From positions 1 through 6,610 of the forward strand of contig JAFGBV010000247.1 in assembly GCA_016932955.1 (NCBI GenBank): a stretch of DNA of 6,610 bases. Direction: 5' to 3'. Source of the stretch: Anaerolineales bacterium (GTDB taxonomy: Bacteria; Chloroflexota; Anaerolineae; Anaerolineales; UBA4823). Below the pieces are notes generated by a model. That model ran no database searches, was not told the origin of the DNA, and saw nothing but the letters and a program-made list of their open reading frames with translations. Below are positions 1 to 5,109 of the stretch, one piece after another; within the stretch, counting starts at the first letter, position 1, and each line of letters begins with the position of its first letter. Position numbers and translations under genes: made by a program.

Positions 1-1220
1 CCATCTTGCTGGCGGGATTTATCCTGCCGATAGAAGCGCTGGAAGATATTTGGCAGATCTTCTGATGCAATACCGCTTCCATTATCCTGCACATGTAGCA
101 GCACCGCGCCAGGCTGGCTTTCCGCGGAGCAGGTTACCTGACCGCCAGCGGGGGTATGGCGCAGGGCGTTGCTGAGCAGGTTAAACAGCACCTGGGTCAT
201 GCGCTCTGGGTCGACGGAGATTTCAGACAGCCCGGGGGCGACCTGCAACCGAAGGGAGATGCCTTTTTCAGCCGCCTGCGCCTGGAAGGGATCCAGAGCG
301 CGCTTGAGCAGTGCTTCTGGCGCAATGGACAGCCGGTTGAGCGCCAACTCGCCAGCGTCGGTCAGCGAGAGCGTGCGCAGGTCTTCCACCAGGCGGGTGA
401 GGTGTGCAGCAGCCTCATGCATATTGGTGTAGATTTCGGTGCTGCCGGGTAATTTGCCATCGTTGAGCGCCTCAGCATAGCCGCGGATGATGCTCAGCGG
501 CGTGCGCAGATCGTGGGCGATGTCAGCGGTCATCTGCTTGCGCAGCCTGGCCGATTTTTCTAGCTCGGTGCTCATATGGTTAAAGGAATCAGTCAACTGC
601 CCCAACTCATCGTTGGAACGCACAGGAACCTGCTCGCCAAACTTCCCCTGGGCGATCTGGCGTGTGGCAGCCGAGAGCTCGCGCAGCGGATGAGTGAGCG
701 ACCGCGCCAGCAAGCCTCCCAGGATGAGGGCGAGGATCACTGTGCCAAGCGTGCTGAGGAGCAAAGCGCGGTCAACATTTTCCAGGAAGACTTTTTGAGG
801 GATGTCGTGCTCCCAGGGGGCGAGGCGCTCTGCCGGGCTACTGCTCACAAGCAGCCAGCCTACTACTCTCCCATTGACTTCCAGAGCAGTGCCGCTTTCC
901 ATGCTGGAGGGGATTGGGGGAAGACCGCCCTCCGGTGGTTTGCCGATGATTAACTGGCCCTTTGCATCGACGAGGAGCAGGTTTGGAGTTTTTTCCAGAT
1001 CAAATTCGTAAAATATGTCTTCAACACCTTCCCAACTCCCCTTCTGTTGATAGTATTTTGCGAGAGAAATGGCGAGGGCTGTGCGGGTCTGGGCGGTGAG
1101 GAATCGATTGAAGGCCGATTGGGTGCGCCATTGGATGAAAATTGCAGCGAAGGCTGTGCTGACCAGGGTGACGAGGACAAAGGCAAGGGTGATCTTGGCA
1201 TTCAGGGAGCGCATGCTCAT
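1..1220 (-). CDS. Membrane sensor histidine kinase (BaeS/PhoR-like), 3' end outside the window
   Basis: Reading leftward from an ATG at 1220 gives 406 uninterrupted codons to the window edge. Visible parts in order: membrane helix about residues 9-30; an extracytoplasmic sensor of about 120 residues; second helix about 153-172; HAMP-like linker about 172-224; DHp domain with the H-box DIAHDLRTPL, phosphoacceptor His236; and an ATPase domain with N-box (Asn347, Asn351), G1 box DNGSGI (379-384) and F-box FQRFYR (393-398). The G2 box and the stop lie beyond base 1. The kinase should autophosphorylate on His236 and pass phosphate to the regulator encoded just upstream. Its ATG overlaps that gene's TGA as ATGA, which indicates translational coupling; a second ATG two codons later (1214) is an alternative start. 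Family membership is clear from the motifs; the stimulus cannot be read from the sequence. Confidence 0.96.
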   Translation of the reverse strand, partial: MSMRSLNAKITLAFVLVTLVSTAFAAIFIQWRTQSAFNRFLTAQTRTALAISLAKYYQQKGSWEGVEDIFYEFDLEKTPNLLLVDAKGQLIIGKPPEGGLPPIPSSMESGTALEVNGRVVGWLLVSSSPAERLAPWEHDIPQKVFLENVDRALLLSTLGTVILALILGGLLARSLTHPLRELSAATRQIAQGKFGEQVPVRSNDELGQLTDSFNHMSTELEKSARLRKQMTADIAHDLRTPLSIIRGYAEALNDGKLPGSTEIYTNMHEAAAHLTRLVEDLRTLSLTDAGELALNRLSIAPEALLKRALDPFQAQAAEKGISLRLQVAPGLSEISVDPERMTQVLFNLLSNALRHTPAGGQVTCSAESQPGAVLLHVQDNGSGIASEDLPNIFQRFYRQDKSRQQD

Positions 1221-1909
1221 TTCCCCCGTGGCATTGCAAAGCGGTAGCCAACACCGTAGACTGTTTCGATAAAGCGCGGGTTGGCTGGATCGGGCTCGAT
1301 CTTGCCGCGCAGGTTGTGGATGTGCACATCGATTGTACGCTCGTAGCCTTCGTAGGCTACGCCTTGCAGTCGCTCTAACAATTCGAGGCGGGTGAAGGCG
1401 CGCCCGGGGGCAGCCATCAGCACGGCAAGCAGATCGAATTCAGAGGATGTGAGGTCGATTGGTCGGTCCTCGATGGTTACGATCCGGCTTGTGCGGTCAA
1501 GAGTTATCCCCCAGGCACGCAGGATCTCCGGTTCGGGTGTGGCTTTTGCCATTCGCCGCAAGATGGCGCGCACGCGCGCGGTGAGTTCACGCATGCTGAA
1601 GGGTTTGGTAACGTAGTCATCTGCGCCTAGCTCCAGCCCCAGCACTTTATCTGGCTCCTCGATCTTGGCTGTCAGCACGATGACCGGCGTGTTGACCTCG
1701 CGGCTGTAGATGCGCAGGAATTCATAGCCATCCATCTCAGGCATCATCAGATCGAGGATGATCAGATCGGGTTTCTCGTGACGGGCGATAGTGAGCGCTT
1801 CCTGGCCGTTGGCGGCGGTGGAGATGCTGAAGCCTTCCTGGGTGAGGTAGGATTTCAGCATCGTGCGCATTTGCTGGTGATCGTCAACGACGAGGATCTT
1901 CTTGGACAT
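1217..1909 (-). CDS. OmpR/PhoB-family response regulator (receiver plus winged-helix DNA-binding domain)
   Basis: A 230-residue protein, the usual length for the family. The receiver domain (about 3-115) has the acidic pair Asp9/Asp10, phosphoacceptor Asp53 in LDLMMPEMDG, Thr80 and Lys102 before PF, so all catalytic positions are intact. The C-terminal winged helix (about 130-228) shows LTSSEFDLL, the recognition-helix region RTIDVHIHNLRGKI and the ending VYGVGYRF. The frame is open upstream to a TTG at 1984, but those 25 residues do not fit the family, so the ATG before SKKILVVDD is chosen. No Shine-Dalgarno precedes it; a TAGAAT lies 8 bases upstream. The gene follows the protease gene after 81 bases and overlaps the kinase start by 4 bases, so the two form a cognate pair. 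Candidate targets are the 11-base-spaced heptamers at 4289-4328. Confidence 0.97.
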   Translation of the reverse strand: MSKKILVVDDHQQMRTMLKSYLTQEGFSISTAANGQEALTIARHEKPDLIILDLMMPEMDGYEFLRIYSREVNTPVIVLTAKIEEPDKVLGLELGADDYVTKPFSMRELTARVRAILRRMAKATPEPEILRAWGITLDRTSRIVTIEDRPIDLTSSEFDLLAVLMAAPGRAFTRLELLERLQGVAYEGYERTIDVHIHNLRGKIEPDPANPRFIETVYGVGYRFAMPRGK

Positions 1910-1917
1910 ATTGCTAT

Positions 1918-1923
1918 ATTCTA
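1918..1923 (-). promoter_or_regulatory. Possible -10 box directly before the response regulator
   Basis: TAGAAT on the minus strand matches five of six bases of TATAAT and is separated from the ATG at 1909 by 8 bases. The same spacing is seen between TATAAT and the ATG at 4354. A transcript from here would be leaderless or nearly so, fitting the absence of a Shine-Dalgarno. No convincing -35 hexamer is visible, so an internal promoter is only a possibility. Confidence 0.3.
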
Positions 1924-1950
1924 CATCGAAATGATGGAAAGAGCGATGAT

Positions 1951-1975
1951 GGCAGGGTGCTAGAGATACCCAGCC
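1951..1975 (-). repeat. Imperfect hairpin between protease and regulator genes
   Basis: The arms at 1951-1958 and 1968-1975 pair over eight positions with a single T-T mismatch, around a 9-base loop. No T-tract follows on either strand, so it is not a convincing intrinsic terminator. It could modulate expression between the protease and regulator genes, or be incidental. Confidence 0.3.
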
Positions 1976-1990
1976 CTTATCCAAATACGA

Positions 1991-3196
1991 TCACGGCCGG
2001 CTGGCGAGGGTGAGCGGTAGGCTGATCGTCTGTCCGTTGCGCAGGATGGTAAGTTCCACGGTTTGACCTGCGCGCGTGTTGAAGACAAGGATGCGATTGA
2101 GGTCGGTAAAAGTATTCACGGTGATGCCATCGATAGCGATGATCAGGTCTCCGCCGCGGCCAGTGTTAGGATTGGCTGCGATCAGCCCTGCTTTTTCGGC
2201 AGGACTCCCTGGGGTTACGCTGATCACGTAAGCGCCTTGGGTCTGCCCTAAGCCGTAGGTGGTCTGCTCGGAGAGGGTGATTTCCCCATCAAAGCCAGCG
2301 CCAATGTAAGCATAGTCATGCTTGCCATTTGCGATCAGGTCGGGTACCACCGCCAGGATAGCCTGCACCGGAATGGCAAAACCGACGCCCGTGTTTGAGC
2401 CGGTATCGGAGGCGATGGCTGCAGTGATGCCGATGACTCCGCCATCCATGTTGAGCAGTGGACCGCCCGAGTTGCCGGGGTTGATTGGTGCATCGGTCTG
2501 GATGACATCTGGCAGCGAATAGGTGCTGCCGCTGTAGAGATTGCGCTGTGAAGGCAGACTGCGTCCCAGGCCGCTGATGATGCCAAACGACATCGAGCCG
2601 GTTTCGCCATAAGGGTTTCCGATTGCCGCCACAAACTGGCCCACCTGGATCGACTCAGGAGCGGCAAGTGGTAGAGCATGGATGCCCTGCGGCATCTCTT
2701 CAACCCATAGTACAGCCAGGTCGCTGTCCACATCATACCCCGCGACAGAGGCGGGTACACGCTCCCCGCTCGCAAAGGCGACTTCCAGGCTGCGTGCTCC
2801 GGTGATCACGTGGTAGTTGGTGACCAGGTAACCTTTTGCATCATAGACAAATCCGCTGCCGCTGGTACCGTTAGAGGTGATGATATAAACCACGGAAGGG
2901 TTCGCTTTCTGGTAGAGCGCCACGAGGCTGGCTTCTAGATCTGCTGTAGTAGAGGTGGTTCCGGTTGCGGAGGCAGGATATGCCATCGGGGAGGCAGCAT
3001 CGTTTTGTCCGCTGGAATATGCTGTCAGTGAGGAGGTATTATCGTTGGCTTGGTATTGGAGATTTGCCTCTTTGGAGGCGGGGAATACAGCGGGGATGAG
3101 TTTCAGCGATGGGCTGCATGCCCAGAGGGAGATGGTCAGCAGGATAAGCAGGATAACGATTGAGATGCGGGATAGGGGTTTCATTGATTGGTCCAT
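1991..3196 (-). CDS. HtrA/DegP-type trypsin-like serine protease with C-terminal PDZ domain, probable lipoprotein
   Basis: A 401-residue protein. The N-terminus has basic residues, a hydrophobic stretch (about 11-26) and a lipobox-like LWAC with Cys27, followed by a low-complexity Ser/Thr/Ala linker to about 85. The protease domain (about 86-290) carries the triad His129 (TNYHVI), Asp159 (DSDLAVL) and Ser243 (NPGNSGGPL). A PDZ domain (about 297-395) includes [10 protein letters not shown] and DLIIAIDG. It should cut or chaperone misfolded proteins on the outer face of the membrane; HtrA proteases are typical targets of envelope-stress two-component systems, and here one follows directly. Start choice is uncertain: the ATG at 3196 has an AGGA 8 bases upstream, while the ATG at 3184 (MKPLSR) has no Shine-Dalgarno but overlaps the stop of the small ORF at 3181-3345 as ATGA. 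Both retain the whole signal sequence. Trp at the -2 lipobox position is unusual. Confidence 0.95.
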   Translation of the reverse strand: MDQSMKPLSRISIVILLILLTISLWACSPSLKLIPAVFPASKEANLQYQANDNTSSLTAYSSGQNDAASPMAYPASATGTTSTTADLEASLVALYQKANPSVVYIITSNGTSGSGFVYDAKGYLVTNYHVITGARSLEVAFASGERVPASVAGYDVDSDLAVLWVEEMPQGIHALPLAAPESIQVGQFVAAIGNPYGETGSMSFGIISGLGRSLPSQRNLYSGSTYSLPDVIQTDAPINPGNSGGPLLNMDGGVIGITAAIASDTGSNTGVGFAIPVQAILAVVPDLIANGKHDYAYIGAGFDGEITLSEQTTYGLGQTQGAYVISVTPGSPAEKAGLIAANPNTGRGGDLIIAIDGITVNTFTDLNRILVFNTRAGQTVELTILRNGQTISLPLTLASRP

Positions 3197-3345
3197 TCTG
3201 ATGATCCTGATGTGTATTCTCTTCCATTGGGCGAGGGCAGGAGGAGTGAAGCCCTCGCCCAGAGGAGAGAAGAGGAGTGAGAGGTGCCGCCCTGGAGACT
3301 GCGGGTATAAACGGGGGCCAGTTTTCCAGGGCGGCTCAGTTTCAT
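3181..3345 (-). CDS. Possible 54-codon leader ORF coupled to the protease gene
   Basis: An ATG at 3345 is preceded by a 13-base Shine-Dalgarno and opens a 54-codon frame that begins MKLSRPGKLAPVYTR and ends EWTNQ. Its TGA overlaps the second in-frame ATG of the protease as ATGA, and the first protease ATG (3196) lies inside it in another frame. Ribosomes finishing this frame would therefore be placed on the protease start. The peptide has no recognisable domain, signal or membrane segment, is rich in Ser, Leu and Pro, and is encoded across two hairpins. That suggests a regulatory leader or a repeat that happens to be open rather than a conserved protein. It lies 57 bases after the stop of the upstream exported-protein gene. 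The ribosome site is plainly visible; function is inference. Confidence 0.42.
   Translation of the reverse strand: MKLSRPGKLAPVYTRSLQGGTSHSSSLLWARASLLLPSPNGREYTSGSSEWTNQ
3228..3261 (-). repeat. Perfect 11-bp inverted repeat (hairpin B) ahead of the protease gene
   Basis: The arms 3228-3238 and 3251-3261 are perfectly complementary around a 12-base loop. On the transcript strand the loop reads TTCACTCCTCCT and contains an anti-Shine-Dalgarno-like CCTCCT. No T-tract follows, so a terminator is unlikely. The hairpin ends 31 bases before the protease ATG at 3196. The purine-rich flank repeats the 9-mer gaggagtga (3241-3249 and 3272-3280), which could also mark a dispersed palindromic intergenic repeat. 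Confidence 0.65.
3286..3335 (-). repeat. Perfect 11-bp inverted repeat (hairpin A) in the leader
   Basis: gccgccctgga at 3286-3296 is matched exactly by its reverse complement at 3325-3335, around a 28-base loop. On the minus-strand transcript it begins 10 bases after the leader-ORF ATG, spanning about codons 4-20. It has no T-tract. A stem this strong close behind a start codon could stall or pace ribosomes, or form part of a repeat element together with hairpin B. Confidence 0.6.
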
Positions 3346-3346
3346 A

Positions 3347-3359
3347 GGATCACCTCCTT
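3347..3359 (-). promoter_or_regulatory. Exceptionally strong Shine-Dalgarno of the leader ORF
   Basis: The minus strand reads AAGGAGGTGATCC, complementary over all 13 bases to the canonical bacterial 16S rRNA 3' end (GGATCACCTCCTT). AGGAGG is 7 bases from the ATG at 3345. No other start in the window has such extended pairing, and the annotated genes on either side do not need it, which is the main reason to take the small ORF seriously. Confidence 0.7.
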
Positions 3360-3402
3360 CGGGTTTGTAAGGGTAAGGTGTGATGTAGTTGGTCTGAGCG
3401 GA

Positions 3403-4206
3403 TCAAAGGTCACTGTCGGGGACTGTATCGGTTGCTGGTGCATCCTCAGTTGGAGGGCAGGGAGGGCAGCAAGGGCCGAAACTACCACGGCCGCCAGGCC
3501 CACCACGCCCGTCGGGTCTGCCGGGTACGAACAAGCTGGGCAGCCTTAGCTCATGGCTGAGGATTTGGTCAGCCTGCTCCTGGGTGAGGATGCCCTCATC
3601 CACAGCCTGTTGTACAGCATTTTCGTAGGCGGTCTGGGTGTCAGCCTTGACCGTATCGGCATCTAAGCCGAGCTCGTCGATCAGATCGCGCACCGACTTT
3701 CCTTCTTCGCGGGCTGCCTGCAGCTCTTCAACGGTAATGCCAAGTGCTTCAGCGGTGATCGCCTCACGGTCAATATAATCCCGGAGAGCCTTCACTGCGC
3801 TGATCATCGCCGCTTCATCCTCGGTGATCAGCCCCTGCTCAACGGCCTCAGCCAGCATAGCCTGGTCTGCGGCGTCATAAGCAGCCTCGAGCTCTTCAAC
3901 TGGGATGCCCAGCGCCTCAGCCAGGTAGGCGTCGTACTCAATACCACTGCCTGGACCGAAGTTAAAGCCATGGCGCCCGGGGCGAATGGGATGGAATCCG
4001 CCCAGTTCATCGGGGGGTGTGGTTTCTGTGTTGTCGGTGGTGGTGTCTTCCGGCTCATCTGTCTGCGTCACCACATTGAGCAAAGAGCTCTTGGCTTCAG
4101 CCTGCGAAATAAAAGCCATTGAGCCCATTGCCAGCGCGCCGACAACCAGGATCACGACTGCGGTGCGAAAGAGGTTTTTGAGGGTTTTGTTAGGTTGATC
4201 TTGCAT
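3403..4206 (-). CDS. Exported acidic repeat protein, DUF2680-like, function unknown
   Basis: A 267-residue protein. The ATG at 4206 is chosen over the longer open frame because AAGGAG lies just upstream and a signal peptide follows at once: basic start, hydrophobic 15-33, likely cleavage after AEA at residue 38. Next come an acidic Thr-rich linker (about 46-68) and a Pro/Gly segment (about 71-88). Two related helical units follow, starting LAEALGIPVEEL (95) and TAEALGITVEEL (151), with a weaker third LGLDADTV (179). Each full unit is followed by an EF-hand-like helical phrase, AVEQGLITEDEA or AVDEGILTQEQA. The tail is Gly/Arg-rich, then GPCCPPCPP (Cys246, Cys247, Cys250), then acidic to the end. 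Such LGIxxEEL repeats occur in exported DUF2680-type proteins; assignment is from memory of the family style. It probably leads the protease-regulator-kinase operon, so a surface or stress role is plausible but unproven. Confidence 0.88.
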   Translation of the reverse strand: MQDQPNKTLKNLFRTAVVILVVGALAMGSMAFISQAEAKSSLLNVVTQTDEPEDTTTDNTETTPPDELGGFHPIRPGRHGFNFGPGSGIEYDAYLAEALGIPVEELEAAYDAADQAMLAEAVEQGLITEDEAAMISAVKALRDYIDREAITAEALGITVEELQAAREEGKSVRDLIDELGLDADTVKADTQTAYENAVQQAVDEGILTQEQADQILSHELRLPSLFVPGRPDGRGGPGGRGSFGPCCPPCPPTEDAPATDTVPDSDL

Positions 4207-4244
4207 GTTTTTTCTCCTTTTCAATGATATGGTTTGGTAATGTC

Positions 4245-4269
4245 TTGGGATCGTTTCTATTCGATCCAA
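4245..4269 (-). repeat. Inverted repeat in the 5' leader of the minus-strand operon
   Basis: ggatcg (4248-4253) and cgatcc (4262-4267) form a perfect 6-bp stem with an 8-base loop. Allowing one bulged G, pairing extends to eight base pairs (4245-4269). It sits at or just after the predicted transcription start from the -10 at 4274-4279, so it could be a 5' stabilising hairpin or an operator. Confidence 0.4.
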
Positions 4270-4273
4270 TCTA

Positions 4274-4279
4274 AGGATA
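4274..4279 (-). promoter_or_regulatory. Candidate -10 box for the minus-strand operon
   Basis: TATCCT on the minus strand matches four of six bases of TATAAT and begins 9 bases after the last of the four heptamers. A TTAACA at 4300-4305 resembles a -35 box but would give a 20-base spacer, which is too long for good unassisted use. The weak core fits an activated promoter. The predicted leader to the ATG at 4206 is about 60 bases. Confidence 0.35.
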
Positions 4280-4288
4280 CCAGGAGGA

Positions 4289-4328
4289 TATTTAGGAATT
4301 GTTAAGAAGTGATTTGGGGATGATTTGG
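4289..4328. promoter_or_regulatory. Array of four 11-base-spaced heptamers, probable response-regulator binding site
   Basis: On the minus strand the heptamers are CCAAATC (4328-4322), CCAAATC (4317-4311), CTTAACA (4306-4300) and CTAAATA (4295-4289), each separated by 4 bases. The first, fourth and fifth positions are invariant (C, A, A). PhoB/OmpR-family regulators bind head-to-tail to such direct repeats once per helical turn, and in PhoB-type promoters the array replaces the -35 box about 10 bases from the -10. Here a -10 candidate lies 11 bases to the right and another 9 bases to the left. Assigning the site to the regulator at 1217-1909 is inference. Confidence 0.55.
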
Positions 4329-4339
4329 AATTTGGCGTT

Positions 4340-4345
4340 TATAAT
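4340..4345 (+). promoter_or_regulatory. Consensus -10 box for the plus-strand membrane-protein genes
   Basis: A perfect TATAAT lies 8 bases before the ATG at 4354, placing transcription start at or within a few bases of the start codon. No -35 hexamer occurs at 16-18 bases; that position is taken by the heptamer array, as expected for an activator-dependent promoter. Confidence 0.6.
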
Positions 4346-4353
4346 GCTTGTAG

Positions 4354-5079
4354 ATGAATGCTCACAAACCTAAGCTGGTCTTTGTAATCCTGCTTGCCGC
4401 CTGGCTGGTGGTCACCACTGCCTTCTCCCTGGTAGTGAATTGGCCTGATCCAACTGCGCGCGCGGTGGTGGGGATGGCATGCGGGCTGGTCGTCCTCTGG
4501 GTTTTTGCTGGCGGAGTGTTGATGTTGTGGCTGCGCCGCTTGCTGATCGCCCGGGTGCAGCGTATAGGCTTGCCCTGGCCACTCAAGTTCATCTTGTTTG
4601 CCACCCTGCTCGCCCTGATCGAAGAAGCGATTACCACCACCATGACCAACCTCGCCCCCCTGTTTGGCGTCCCCGTTGGGCAGGCTTACATCACTGCCTC
4701 CGCCGACTACCTGGATGTCATCCTGCACCACAGCGTGATCGTCTTCATCCCGATGTTCATCGCCTGGGCTTGGTTGCTCAAGCGCTATGCTTTCAGCCCC
4801 TTTCAGGTTTTCTTGCTCTTTGGGCTGACCGGCATGCTGTCTGAAGCCGTTACATTTGGCGCTGGTCAGTTGTTGGGTTTTGCGCAATGGATTCTGGTCT
4901 ATGGTTTGATGGTCTACCTTCCGGCTTCCAGTCTGCCCCCTGATCGGGGGGCAGACCCGCCGCGCCCCTGGCATTTCCTGCTGGCGCTGCTCGTGCCAAT
5001 CTTTTTTGCAGTCCCGGTCGTGCTGCTGCATGGGCTGCTCTTCCCCGGGCATCCCTCGATCCATTTTCCGGCCCTTTGA
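4354..5079 (+). CDS. Polytopic membrane protein of unknown function
   Basis: A 241-residue protein with about six or seven hydrophobic segments (roughly 8-28, 38-62, 76-95, 122-143, 149-168, 174-190, 207-230). I do not recognise the family. Polar residues inside or beside membrane segments stand out: Glu90-Glu91 (LIEEAITT), His125-His126 (ILHHSV) and Glu164 in GMLSEAVT. A Glu-Glu and a His in membrane helices recall CPBP intramembrane proteases, but the Arg of EExxxR and the later motifs are missing, so that assignment is not made. The next gene's product has the same E-H-GM-EA order and may be a distant paralogue. There is no Shine-Dalgarno, and the -10 box position implies a leaderless message. 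A long open frame on the opposite strand (4339-5064) is a shadow of this gene: it is Gln-rich and lacks hydrophobic structure. Confidence 0.9.
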   Translation: MNAHKPKLVFVILLAAWLVVTTAFSLVVNWPDPTARAVVGMACGLVVLWVFAGGVLMLWLRRLLIARVQRIGLPWPLKFILFATLLALIEEAITTTMTNLAPLFGVPVGQAYITASADYLDVILHHSVIVFIPMFIAWAWLLKRYAFSPFQVFLLFGLTGMLSEAVTFGAGQLLGFAQWILVYGLMVYLPASSLPPDRGADPPRPWHFLLALLVPIFFAVPVVLLHGLLFPGHPSIHFPAL

Positions 5080-5109
5080 CCAGCCAATAGGATTACTGGA
5101 GGAGAAACC

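Noticed and set aside
156..452. Plus-strand open frames across 156-1329
   Set aside because: They are shadows of the histidine kinase and regulator, whose motifs run continuously on the minus strand.
1910..1984. 25-residue N-terminal extension of the response regulator from TTG at 1984
   Set aside because: Receiver domains of this class start directly at the KKILVVDD strand; the extension has no ribosome site and no family match.
3228..3335. Intrinsic terminators between the repeat protein and the protease
   Set aside because: Both stems are strong but neither is followed by a T-tract on either strand.
3347..3359. Match to the 16S rRNA 3' terminus on the plus strand
   Set aside because: Only the 13-base anti-Shine-Dalgarno portion matches and nothing upstream resembles 16S helix sequence, so it is a ribosome binding site read from the other strand, not an rRNA fragment.
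4207..4269. 21-residue extension of the exported repeat protein from 4269
   Set aside because: It would put charged sequence before the signal peptide and ignore the AAGGAG placed correctly for the ATG at 4206.
4618..4860. CPBP/CAAX-type intramembrane protease
   Set aside because: Glu-Glu and His are present, but the Arg of EExxxR and the FxxxH and HxxxN-type motifs are not found at the expected places.
4339..5064. 241-codon open frame on the minus strand opposite the first membrane gene
   Set aside because: Its product is hydrophilic, Gln/Asp/His-rich and featureless, whereas the plus strand gives well-formed membrane helices and has a consensus -10 box.
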